Assembly (NCBI GenBank): GCA_934373235.1
Contig: CAKROW010000061.1
Location: forward strand, 1 to 14,785
From: an uncultured Blautia sp.
GTDB taxonomy: Bacteria > Bacillota > Clostridia > Lachnospirales > Lachnospiraceae
Reading direction: 5' to 3'
Length of the DNA stretch: 14,785 nucleotides
Part shown: positions 6,841 through 14,117 of the stretch, in pieces
Numbering within the stretch: position 1 is the stretch's first letter
How the letters are laid out: every line of letters starts with the position of its first letter
The notes under the pieces: model-generated
What the model saw: the letters and a program-made list of their open reading frames with translations, nothing else
What the model was told of the DNA's origin: nothing
Databases searched by the model: none
Translations under genes and position numbers: made by a program

Positions 6841-8967
6841 CTACATCATAGGGTCCATTGACAAGGCAGGATGACCTTTTTCTGTTAAAAATTCAACAAG
6901 CGCCTCCGGATCTGTTGCAATTGACTCGTCACCAATCATATCTGTAAAGTTGTCAATGCCGTAAAGTTCTTTTGCTGTTTTATTGAGACGTTCCGCAACT
7001 GTCTCTTTCAGCTCTTTCGGCATCCATACGATACGCTCGATACCACCTTCTGCTTTCATGAATTTCTTGGAAGAGATGAAATGTTTACCATGACCCATGA
7101 AGCCAGGTGTCTGGACACCGCCGCCTGTCATGGATGCCATCTCAGGAAATGTCATTCCTAGAGGTGTCATGCCTGCATACTCACGGTTTGCAATAACAAC
7201 TCCGTTGGAAAATGGCTCAATACCACAGATACATTCGAAGCATCCGCAGGAAGTCATAGGATCCTGCATAATGGAGTACAGTGTAACGTGCTCCAGAGCA
7301 CCCTGTGAGAATTTCTGAACTGCTTCATCAACATCCTCATAGGAACCAAGATTTTCGTCGATCGGACGCTCTTTTGTGATCACCTGACACGGTCCTGCCG
7401 GATCAAGCTGATTTGTTGCCTTTGCATCCAGCCATGAAACCGCTCCGCAAAGTCCAAGTCTCTCCGGTGTTACTACACATACGTGGGATGGGGAAAACGC
7501 CTGGCAGAGGATACAACTGTAATATACATCTACAGACTCATCTGTCAGACTGTCAAGTCTTTCATCTCGTTTGTCGAATACCGGAATTGCAACCTCATGA
7601 CGGATCCTTGTACATTCTGCAGGATCTGTATAGATAGTAACCTGGCATTTATCTACAACTGCGTCAAATTCATTTTTGACCTGGCTGTAAAGAACTTCTC
7701 CGATATGTTTGATACGGAATCCTGCATTATATGCCTCAATGCTGATACGGATACGCTGCATATCTCTCTGACCTGTGTGATATACACCCTCAATGCAGTT
7801 AATATAATTGTGGAACTTTCGCTCGATAACAGGTTCAAAATCAGGCTGCATCTTCTTTCCGGCAACCTCCACAACATATGCGATGCTGTTTTTGCTGCCA
7901 AATTCCATCTCATCTACTTCGGGGCCAACGACAGTGATCTTATGATCTTCTATCTGATCCATTTCCCTTGTCTGTACAAGCTCTGCACAGTCTACACGGG
8001 AACCATCAAACTCCACCTGCATGTCTTTACGTCTGATGATCTCACCTTCAAATGCTGACGCAAACGCTACCGGAATATCGATCTTTGTGATCTTGATCTT
8101 GATATTTCTTGCTTCCAGGGATACCTTGTTGAAATCAGCTACATTTGCACAGCCGATCAGTGCTCCCGGAACCTCCTCCACGTTTTCATCTTCATTTGTG
8201 ATGACCGGAAAACCAAGCTTGATAGCGCCTGCTCCTGCTGCAAGGATCACATCATCCACAGGTTTGAATGCATTTACGAATGCAGGCACTCTGTCCTTGG
8301 TGTAAGTAAGAAGGCTGGCTGCATCGCCAGGTGTTACGTTACCGAAGATCAGTGCTGCACGAAGTGCAACAGAAACCACATGGATCACAGATGTAACCTC
8401 TTTTCCAAGAGGCACGATCCTTACATTATAACCCATTTTGAGTCCAAGCTCCTGTGCCTGATCGATGATACCGCCAACTAATGTAACCAGAATACCCTGT
8501 GCCTGATAACTCTTGATCAGATCAACACCTTCCTGTGCAGTCGGTGCAGAACCAAGAATAACAGCAACGCCCGGAATATCCCCGGTTACAAGCGGTACAC
8601 CCATCTCTCGGATAATGGAGTCTGCCAGATGTCCATAGCACGGTTCACTATAAGGCTCCGCACCATCCAGATACTTCAAGGCTTCGATAAATTCCGCACA
8701 CAATGCAGTTGCTACTCCTGACATCAGAGCATCATCAAGTTTCTGCTCTCTTGTCATCAATGTTTTGACCACTGCAAGAGCATCTTTCATCTCTCCCAGG
8801 GTTTTTACCTTTACACCGGTAACTGCATAGTAGCAGGGCAGACAGTATGCGGTATGCGGAAATCCTACCGCTTTATCTGCTCCGTGCTGTGCAATTGCCC
8901 CGTCTACTGCCTGTACAGTCAGGCCATAGACAGCATCATTCCCGTTGAAAATTCTGTCAATCAACAT
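6841..8967 (-). CDS. acsB: Acetyl-CoA synthase subunit AcsB, second copy
   Basis: A complete second acetyl-CoA synthase, 708 residues from my chosen ATG at 8967. The reading frame can be extended to a TTG at 8988 through MEMEMCN, but only ATG 8967 gives an N-terminus (MLIDRIFNGNDAVYGL) that matches copy 1 and has a GGAG site 9 bases before it. All six A-cluster cysteines are present: C485, C488, C497, C507 for the 4Fe-4S cubane and C574-G-C576 for the distal nickel. By hand count it differs from copy 1 at about 102 of 708 positions (about 86% identical). Differences are concentrated in residues 1-330, the region that in Moorella contacts the CO dehydrogenase, and near residues 261-280 and 333-340. 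The C-terminal domain that meets the corrinoid protein is almost identical. There is no frameshift or lost ligand, so it looks functional. It may provide dosage, or a synthase less tied to AcsA; the latter is inference. Confidence 0.93.
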   Translation of the reverse strand: MLIDRIFNGNDAVYGLTVQAVDGAIAQHGADKAVGFPHTAYCLPCYYAVTGVKVKTLGEMKDALAVVKTLMTREQKLDDALMSGVATALCAEFIEALKYLDGAEPYSEPCYGHLADSIIREMGVPLVTGDIPGVAVILGSAPTAQEGVDLIKSYQAQGILVTLVGGIIDQAQELGLKMGYNVRIVPLGKEVTSVIHVVSVALRAALIFGNVTPGDAASLLTYTKDRVPAFVNAFKPVDDVILAAGAGAIKLGFPVITNEDENVEEVPGALIGCANVADFNKVSLEARNIKIKITKIDIPVAFASAFEGEIIRRKDMQVEFDGSRVDCAELVQTREMDQIEDHKITVVGPEVDEMEFGSKNSIAYVVEVAGKKMQPDFEPVIERKFHNYINCIEGVYHTGQRDMQRIRISIEAYNAGFRIKHIGEVLYSQVKNEFDAVVDKCQVTIYTDPAECTRIRHEVAIPVFDKRDERLDSLTDESVDVYYSCILCQAFSPSHVCVVTPERLGLCGAVSWLDAKATNQLDPAGPCQVITKERPIDENLGSYEDVDEAVQKFSQGALEHVTLYSIMQDPMTSCGCFECICGIEPFSNGVVIANREYAGMTPLGMTFPEMASMTGGGVQTPGFMGHGKHFISSKKFMKAEGGIERIVWMPKELKETVAERLNKTAKELYGIDNFTDMIGDESIATDPEALVEFLTEKGHPALSMDPMM

Positions 8968-8997
8968 ATTGCACATCTCCATTTCCAATTTTTTATT

Positions 8998-9025
8998 TAT
9001 ATGATCTGTCAGTGACAGTCATATA
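8998..9025 (-). repeat. Long inverted repeat upstream of acsB copy 2
   Basis: TATATGA (8998-9004) pairs with TCATATA (9019-9025), and CTGTC (9006-9010) with GACAG (9014-9018), giving a 12-bp stem with one bulged base and a 3-base loop. It lies about 30 bases before the preferred acsB copy 2 start. No T run follows on the minus strand, which argues against a terminator. It could control translation or mRNA cleavage, or be an operator. Confidence 0.55.
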
Positions 9026-9037
9026 TAAGTTCCTTCT

Positions 9038-9060
9038 CAATATGCTCCGCAATCATATTG
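9038..9060 (-). repeat. Middle inverted repeat in the acsB-acsB spacer
   Basis: CAATATG (9038-9044) and CATATTG (9054-9060) form a perfect 7-base inverted repeat with a 9-base loop. It is the second of three hairpin-forming segments in this spacer and is the weakest in G-C content. Confidence 0.4.
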
Positions 9061-9113
9061 ATGTTTCGCGCACTTCTGATCTATCTTATAAAGTATGATA
9101 ACCCATCAAAGCC

Positions 9114-9142
9114 AGGGAAAGGATCATTAAGATCCCCTCCCT
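9114..9142 (-). repeat. 12-bp hairpin after acsB copy 1
   Basis: On the minus strand AGGGAGGGGATC pairs with GATCCTTTCCCT around the loop TTAAT: a 12-bp stem with ten Watson-Crick and two G-U pairs, starting about 9 bases after the acsB copy 1 stop. It is followed by GGCTTTGATG, with only three T, so it is at most a leaky terminator. A role in mRNA 3' end protection, or partial termination between the two acsB copies, fits better. Confidence 0.6.
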
Positions 9143-9151
9143 GTACATAAA

Positions 9152-11281
9152 TTACATCATCGGATCCAGTCCAAGTGCCGGATGTCCTTTTTCTGTAAGG
9201 AATCCAACCAGTGTCTCAGGATCTTCTGCAATTGTCTCATCACCGATCATATCAGTGAAGTTGTCAATTCCGTAAAGCTCTTTTGCTGTCTTGTTAAGTC
9301 TGTCAGCAACGAACTCTTTCAGTTCTTTCGGCATCCATACGATACGCTCGATACCGCCCTCAGCCTTCATGAACTTCTTGGAAGAGATGAAATGTTTACC
9401 ATGTCCCATGAATCCAGGTGTCTGAACACCGCCGCCTGTCATGGATGCCATCTCAGGGAATGTCATTCCAAGTGGTGTCATACCTGCATACTCACGGTTG
9501 GCAATAACAACACCGTTGGAGAATGGCTCAATACCGCAGATACACTCGAAGCATCCGCAGGAAGTCATCGGATCCTGCATGATGGAGTACAGTGTAACGT
9601 GCTCCAGAGCACCCTGGGAGAATTTCTGAACTGCCTCATCAACGTCCTCATAAGCACCAAGGTTCTCATCAATAGGACGCTCTTTTGTGATGATCTGGCA
9701 AGGTCCGTTCGGATCAAGCTGATGTGTGGCTTTTGCATCCAGCCATGAAACCGCACCACAAAGTCCAAGTCTCTCCGGTGTTACTACACATACATGGCTT
9801 GGTGCGAATGCCTGGCAGAGGATACAGCTGTAATATACGTCAACAGACTCATCTGTCAGAGTATCAAGACGCTCATCACGTTTGTCAAAGATCGGGATTG
9901 CAACCTCATGACGGATTCTTGTACACTCAGCAGGATCTGTATAAATAACAACCTCACATTTATCAACAACTGCATCGAACTCATTCTTAACAGATGCATA
10001 AAGAACTTCACCGATATGTTTGATGCGGAATCCTGCATTAAATGCATCAATGCTGATACGGATACGCTGCATATCACGCTGTCCTGTATGGTATACACCC
10101 TCGATACAGTTGATGTAGTTATGGAATTTACGCTCGATAACCGGCTCAAAGTCAGCCTGCATATTCTTACCAGCAACTTTAACAACATATGCGATGCTGT
10201 TCTTGCTGCCGAATTCCATCTCATCTACTTCAGGTCCGATCACTGTGATCTTGTGGTCTTCGATCTCAGAAGCATCACAGGTATGTACAAGCTCTGCACA
10301 GTCTACACGGGAACCATCGAACTCAACCTGCATGTCTTTACGACGGATGATCTCACCCTCGAATGCAGATGCGAAAGCAACCGGGATATCGATATTTGTG
10401 ATCTTGATCTTAATGTCACGTGCCTCAAGAGAAGTAGCGTTGAATTTGCTTACATCCTCCTGAACGATAAGGCTCTTCGGTACACGGAAGATGTTCTCTG
10501 TCTCGTTTGTGATAACCGGGAAGCCAAGTGCGATCGCACCTGCACCACAAGCTACGATCACGTCATCCAGAGGTTTGAATGCGTTAACGAATGCCGGTAC
10601 ACGATCCATTGTGTATTTCATAAGTGTTCCAGCATCTCCAGGTGTTACATTACCGAAGATCAGAGCTGCACGGATTGCAACGGAAACTACATGGACAACA
10701 GATGTAACATCTTTTCCAAGCGGGATAACACGAACGTTAGCGCCTGTCTTCATTCCAGCCTCAGCAACCTGATCGATGATTCCGCCAACCAGTGTTACCA
10801 GGATACCCTGTGCCTGATAGCTCTTTACAAGGGCAACACCCTCTTCTGTAGTAGGAGCAGCACCAAGGATAACAGCAACGCCTGGGATATCGCCTGTTAC
10901 AAGCGGTACACCGAGCTCACGGATAACTGCATCACCAAGATGTCCATAGCATGGCTCCTCGTAAGGAGTTGCTCCGTCGATATATTTCAGAACTTCGATG
11001 AACTCTGCACAAAGTGCTGTAGCAACACCGGACATGAATGCATCGTTCAGTCTTTTCTCTCTTGTCATAAGTGTTTTTACAACGCCAAGAGCTTCTTTTA
11101 ATTCTTTTAATGTTGTAACTTTTGTTCCTGTTACAGCATAGTAGCAAGGAAGGCTGTAAGCGGTATTCGGGAAGCTGACAGCTTTGTCTTCGCCATACTG
11201 AGCGATCGCGCCGTCAATAGCACCCTCTGTTAAACCATATACAGCATCGTTTCCGCCGAATACTCTATCAAATAAAGTCAC
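9152..11281 (-). CDS. acsB: Acetyl-CoA synthase subunit AcsB, first copy
   Basis: This nickel-iron enzyme makes acetyl-CoA from CO (channelled from AcsA), the methyl group on AcsC/AcsD and coenzyme A. The 709 residues begin MTLFDRVFGGNDAVYGL. Cysteines C486, C489, C498 and C508 (CILCQAFAPSHVC to GLCG) bind the 4Fe-4S cubane; C575-G-C577 in MTSCGCFECICG holds the distal nickel. These sit exactly 20 positions lower than the Moorella ligands 506, 509, 518, 528, 595 and 597, so spacing is fully kept with a shorter N-terminus. The N-terminal domain (to about 300) contacts CO dehydrogenase in the known complex. The start is GTG at 11281, set by an AGGAGG site 7 bases upstream. It begins 17 bases after cooC, linking nickel insertion with the nickel enzyme. 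Two more cysteines (580, 582) follow the CGC motif. Its near-copy follows after a 184-base spacer with hairpins. Confidence 0.97.
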   Translation of the reverse strand: MTLFDRVFGGNDAVYGLTEGAIDGAIAQYGEDKAVSFPNTAYSLPCYYAVTGTKVTTLKELKEALGVVKTLMTREKRLNDAFMSGVATALCAEFIEVLKYIDGATPYEEPCYGHLGDAVIRELGVPLVTGDIPGVAVILGAAPTTEEGVALVKSYQAQGILVTLVGGIIDQVAEAGMKTGANVRVIPLGKDVTSVVHVVSVAIRAALIFGNVTPGDAGTLMKYTMDRVPAFVNAFKPLDDVIVACGAGAIALGFPVITNETENIFRVPKSLIVQEDVSKFNATSLEARDIKIKITNIDIPVAFASAFEGEIIRRKDMQVEFDGSRVDCAELVHTCDASEIEDHKITVIGPEVDEMEFGSKNSIAYVVKVAGKNMQADFEPVIERKFHNYINCIEGVYHTGQRDMQRIRISIDAFNAGFRIKHIGEVLYASVKNEFDAVVDKCEVVIYTDPAECTRIRHEVAIPIFDKRDERLDTLTDESVDVYYSCILCQAFAPSHVCVVTPERLGLCGAVSWLDAKATHQLDPNGPCQIITKERPIDENLGAYEDVDEAVQKFSQGALEHVTLYSIMQDPMTSCGCFECICGIEPFSNGVVIANREYAGMTPLGMTFPEMASMTGGGVQTPGFMGHGKHFISSKKFMKAEGGIERIVWMPKELKEFVADRLNKTAKELYGIDNFTDMIGDETIAEDPETLVGFLTEKGHPALGLDPMM

Positions 11282-11298
11282 TGTAATACCTCCTATTT

Positions 11299-12072
11299 TT
11301 ACAGAATTGAATTCTGATCAATTTTGTCTTTGATTTTTCTGATTTCAGCTGTTACAGTCTCACTGAAATCGTAGGGAGATTTTCCCTGACGATCAGCATC
11401 TATAACTTCTGTATTGTAGTGGATCATTCCAAGCAGATCCTCCGCCGGGATCTTATTCCGGATAAATTCCTCATCCTCCGGATTTCTTACCTTATTGGCC
11501 ACGACCTTAACCTGAGAAACTCCCAGATCCTTTGCAAGACGTTTAACATTCTTATATGTCTGTACACTTCTTGCCCCTGGTTCGATCACTACAATAAATT
11601 CATCCATGCTCTCCGTGGTGCCCCGGCCCAGATGTTCCAGGCCGGCTTCCATATCAAGAACTACAACGTCATCTCTGTGGATCACAAGATTGTTAATGAT
11701 ACGTTTCAGCATTACATGTTCCGGGCAGACACATCCGCCTCCACCTGTTTCCACGGTTCCAAGGACAAGCAGTTTTACGCCATTACAGGTTTTTCCGTAA
11801 GTATCCGGGATATCGTCTACCTTCGGATTCAGCTGATAGAACTGATTCTGACTGTTGGCTCCGGTACGCTCCTCCACCAGCTTACGCATTCTTGAGATTG
11901 GAACAATGGAATCCAGTGTTTCCTCATCAAATCCAAGGGCAAGACCAAGATTCGCATCTGGATCCACATCAGCCGCAAGGACCTTTCTTCCTTCATCTGC
12001 ATACAATCTGGCAAGTGTTGCCGCAAAAGTTGTTTTTCCTACTCCGCCTTTACCGGTTACTGCTATCTTCAT
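11299..12072 (-). CDS. cooC: CooC-type nickel-insertion ATPase
   Basis: A MinD-like P-loop ATPase that binds nickel and helps mature CO dehydrogenase, and possibly acetyl-CoA synthase, in the cytoplasm. It has 257 residues, normal for CooC. The deviant Walker A loop GKGGVGKTT is at 7-15 with the signature lysine K8. AADVDPDANLGLALG at 33-47 is the switch region. C114-V-C116 (GGGCVCPEHV) is the CxC pair that binds nickel between two monomers in characterised CooC. VVVLDMEAGLEHLGRGT at about 136-152 is the Walker B/switch II region. The ATG at 12072 is 24 bases after the acsA stop; an AGGAAAGG purine stretch lies rather far upstream, so translation may be coupled to acsA. It sits between its two likely nickel clients, acsA and acsB. 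The paralogue AcsF has been proposed to serve AcsB, so this copy could do either job. Confidence 0.94.
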   Translation of the reverse strand: MKIAVTGKGGVGKTTFAATLARLYADEGRKVLAADVDPDANLGLALGFDEETLDSIVPISRMRKLVEERTGANSQNQFYQLNPKVDDIPDTYGKTCNGVKLLVLGTVETGGGGCVCPEHVMLKRIINNLVIHRDDVVVLDMEAGLEHLGRGTTESMDEFIVVIEPGARSVQTYKNVKRLAKDLGVSQVKVVANKVRNPEDEEFIRNKIPAEDLLGMIHYNTEVIDADRQGKSPYDFSETVTAEIRKIKDKIDQNSIL

Positions 12073-12096
12073 AAGTTATTCGCGCCTTTCCTGCTA

Positions 12097-13989
12097 TCAG
12101 ATGCCGAGAGCGTCTCTCTTCTGCTCAATTCTCTCAATCATCAGATCGCCTAATTTATCAATATCTTTTTCTACAGTGTATGCTGCCTCTACCCAGTCAC
12201 GTACACCTTCGGTCAGAAGTCCGGCTACCTGATCAGATCCGGATACATATGGATCTACACCAAGGAAAGTATCAAGACCTGTAGCTACTACATAGTTTCC
12301 GATGGAAACTGCTTTCTCAGACATCCACTCAGGAGCACATCCTACAACCGGAAGCTGGGAAATGTTAAGTCCGGAATCCTTGGCAAGCTCAGCTGCAAGG
12401 ATCATCATTCGGCTGATATCAACGCATGATCCCATGTGTAATACTGGCGGAATATCAGCAAGCTCACAGACACGTTTCAGGCCAGCACCACAGAGATCCT
12501 TGGCTGCTTTATCCATAAGTCCTGCACGAGCCGCTGCCTGTGCTGAACATCCGGAAGCAATGATAACGATATCATTAGCAATAAGTTTCTTCATCAGTTC
12601 AATATGAGCTGTATCAGGTCTTACTTTCGGATTGTTACATCCAACCATTGCAACTGCTCCACGGATAACACCGGAAGTGATACACTCAAGGAGAGGTTTT
12701 GTTGTTCCTGTCTCATCTACCTGAGAGTTTGTTACTCCGTCAAGAGTCTTAACGATTGCCTCTACAGAATATCCGACTGTAGCTTTCTGTTTCAGCTCCG
12801 GAATATGTACAAGCTCAGGTTTTCTGTTCTTGAAGTTCTCACATGCAAGTTTTACGATCTGTTTAGCCTTCTCACCTGCTGTTCCTGCATCAAATTCAAT
12901 AAAATCAGAATCTGGCATCTGGCAGATCGGAGAAGTTGTAATGAATTTAGTATGGAAGCACTTGGAAAGTGGTCCTAAAGCAGGGAAGATACACTGAACG
13001 TCAACTACGATCGCCTCACATGCTCCTGTGAGAACTACATTCTCCTGCTGCAGGAAGTTACCTGCCATCGGAATACCACGGCGCATTGCAACCTCATTGG
13101 ATGTACAACATACACCGGAAACTGTGATTCCTTTTGCTCCCATTGATTTTGCATAGTCGATCATTTCCTTGCTGTCTGCATACTCACAGATCATCTCGGA
13201 AAGGCTCGGATCATGTCCATGAACAACGATATTTACGTTCTCAGCGTTCATAACACCAAGGTTAGCCTCTGTCTCGATTGGCTTCGGAGTTCCGAAAAGT
13301 ACATCAGAGAACTCAGTTCCGCACATGGATCCGCCCCAGCCATCAGAAAGTCCGTTACGAAGTGCCTGACGGATCAGAGCCTCCGGTTTGCTTGTGTTAC
13401 CCATATGAGTCATATGCAGAGCACAGGAAACCTCACGGTCAATTGCTCTTGGCTCAATTCCGGCTGCATGCCACAGATCCTGTGTATGCTGTGGAGCTCT
13501 CTTAAGCCATCTGGAATATCCTCTGATCTTTCCGTACTCTTCCTGAGCAAGATCAGACATCTCATGAGCAAGATCATAAATATCTTTGCCCTCTGTTTCA
13601 ACACCCCACTCTTTCGCAATACGGATCAGTTTCTCAGGATCTTTTACCTGATAGTCGCCGCCTTCTTTTGCATGTCCAAGTGTGATACAGATCTCACGGC
13701 CATGGTCAGAATGTGTAGCTGCTCCACCAGCTGTGAAACGAAGGAAGTTTCTTCCTACGATACCATGTGCATCGCATCCGCAGATTCCTCTTGGAGCCTT
13801 CGGTGTAATACGGCATGGACCCATTGAACAGATTCGACAACATACGCCCTGCTCACCGAATTTACAGTGAGGAGTCTGATTTTTTACACGGATCTGCCAT
13901 GCATCTGCTCCTACCTTTGCACCTGTCTCAAGAAGACGGGCTGTAGCGGCTTCAAATTCCTCCACTGTAGTTAATTTGAATTCACTCAT
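12097..13989 (-). CDS. acsA: Carbon monoxide dehydrogenase catalytic subunit (AcsA/CooS)
   Basis: This Ni-Fe-S enzyme reduces CO2 to CO with ferredoxin electrons and passes CO to AcsB through an internal tunnel. Its 630 residues are somewhat shorter than Moorella AcsA (about 674) and close to stand-alone CooS enzymes. The N-terminus carries C42 and C50 (D-cluster, shared between subunits) and C51, C54, C59 and C70 or C72 (B-cluster) in HCKFGEQGVCCRICSMGPC. Probable C-cluster ligands are H259 (HGHDP), C294 or C295 (GVCCTSNE), C333, C451 (VGCNNP), C481 (ASGCSAQ) and C522 (HMGSCVD). The spacing from C481 to C522 is 41 residues, against 50 as I recall for the Moorella ligands C500 and C550, consistent with a missing surface loop. 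The ATG at 13989 has a perfect AGGAGG 6 bases before it. It is the first gene of the main operon, and its position next to acsB argues for the acetogenic role. Confidence 0.96.
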   Translation of the reverse strand: MSEFKLTTVEEFEAATARLLETGAKVGADAWQIRVKNQTPHCKFGEQGVCCRICSMGPCRITPKAPRGICGCDAHGIVGRNFLRFTAGGAATHSDHGREICITLGHAKEGGDYQVKDPEKLIRIAKEWGVETEGKDIYDLAHEMSDLAQEEYGKIRGYSRWLKRAPQHTQDLWHAAGIEPRAIDREVSCALHMTHMGNTSKPEALIRQALRNGLSDGWGGSMCGTEFSDVLFGTPKPIETEANLGVMNAENVNIVVHGHDPSLSEMICEYADSKEMIDYAKSMGAKGITVSGVCCTSNEVAMRRGIPMAGNFLQQENVVLTGACEAIVVDVQCIFPALGPLSKCFHTKFITTSPICQMPDSDFIEFDAGTAGEKAKQIVKLACENFKNRKPELVHIPELKQKATVGYSVEAIVKTLDGVTNSQVDETGTTKPLLECITSGVIRGAVAMVGCNNPKVRPDTAHIELMKKLIANDIVIIASGCSAQAAARAGLMDKAAKDLCGAGLKRVCELADIPPVLHMGSCVDISRMMILAAELAKDSGLNISQLPVVGCAPEWMSEKAVSIGNYVVATGLDTFLGVDPYVSGSDQVAGLLTEGVRDWVEAAYTVEKDIDKLGDLMIERIEQKRDALGI

Positions 13990-14001
13990 TATAGACCTCC
14001 T

Positions 14002-14020
14002 TTAATAGCACATCTATTAA
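14002..14020 (-). promoter_or_regulatory. Hairpin directly against the acsA ribosome site
   Basis: TTAATAG (14002-14008) and CTATTAA (14014-14020) form a perfect 7-base inverted repeat with a 5-base loop. It ends exactly where the AGGAGG ribosome site (13996-14001) begins. It could be a repressor operator in the 5' leader or a weak RNA stem that tunes ribosome access; its low G-C content makes a stable RNA block unlikely. Confidence 0.4.
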
Positions 14021-14031
14021 TTTTTTCTTTT

Positions 14032-14075
14032 TTTATAATAAGCCCCGGGCAGGAACCCATCCCCACCCATGGGTT
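14032..14075 (-). promoter_or_regulatory. Candidate control region of the acs operon, GC-rich repeat element
   Basis: Because a terminator closes the upstream gene, a promoter for acsA should lie here. TATTAT (14035-14040) or TATAAA (14032-14037) on the minus strand could be the -10 box, but the bases 17 upstream (GGGATG or ATGGGT) do not resemble a -35 box. That spot is covered by a GC-rich block in an otherwise AT-rich gap: inverted repeat AACCCAT/ATGGGTT (14054-14060, 14069-14075) and two ACCCAT direct repeats 10 bases apart (14055-14060, 14065-14070), next to GCCCCGGGC. This would fit an activator-dependent promoter. It is inference from layout only. Confidence 0.35.
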
Positions 14076-14085
14076 ATTTTCTTTT

Positions 14086-14117
14086 TTAAAAAAAGGTTTA
14101 TATTTCGTTATAAACCT
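14086..14117 (-). terminator. AT-rich intrinsic terminator after the upstream cooC-type gene
   Basis: On the minus strand AGGTTTATA pairs with TATAAACCT around a 6-base loop (perfect 9-bp stem at 14094-14117), followed by a run of seven T. The stop codon at 14108-14110 lies inside the hairpin. Only two G-C pairs sit in the stem, so some read-through into acsA is plausible. Confidence 0.7.

Noticed and set aside
9794..11101. Long plus-strand open frame (435 codons) opposite acsB copy 1
   Set aside because: It is fully antisense to a highly conserved gene, is rich in Cys, Thr, Asn and Ser in the way reverse-strand frames are, shows no recognisable domain, and has no ribosome site. It is a by-product of acsB codon use.
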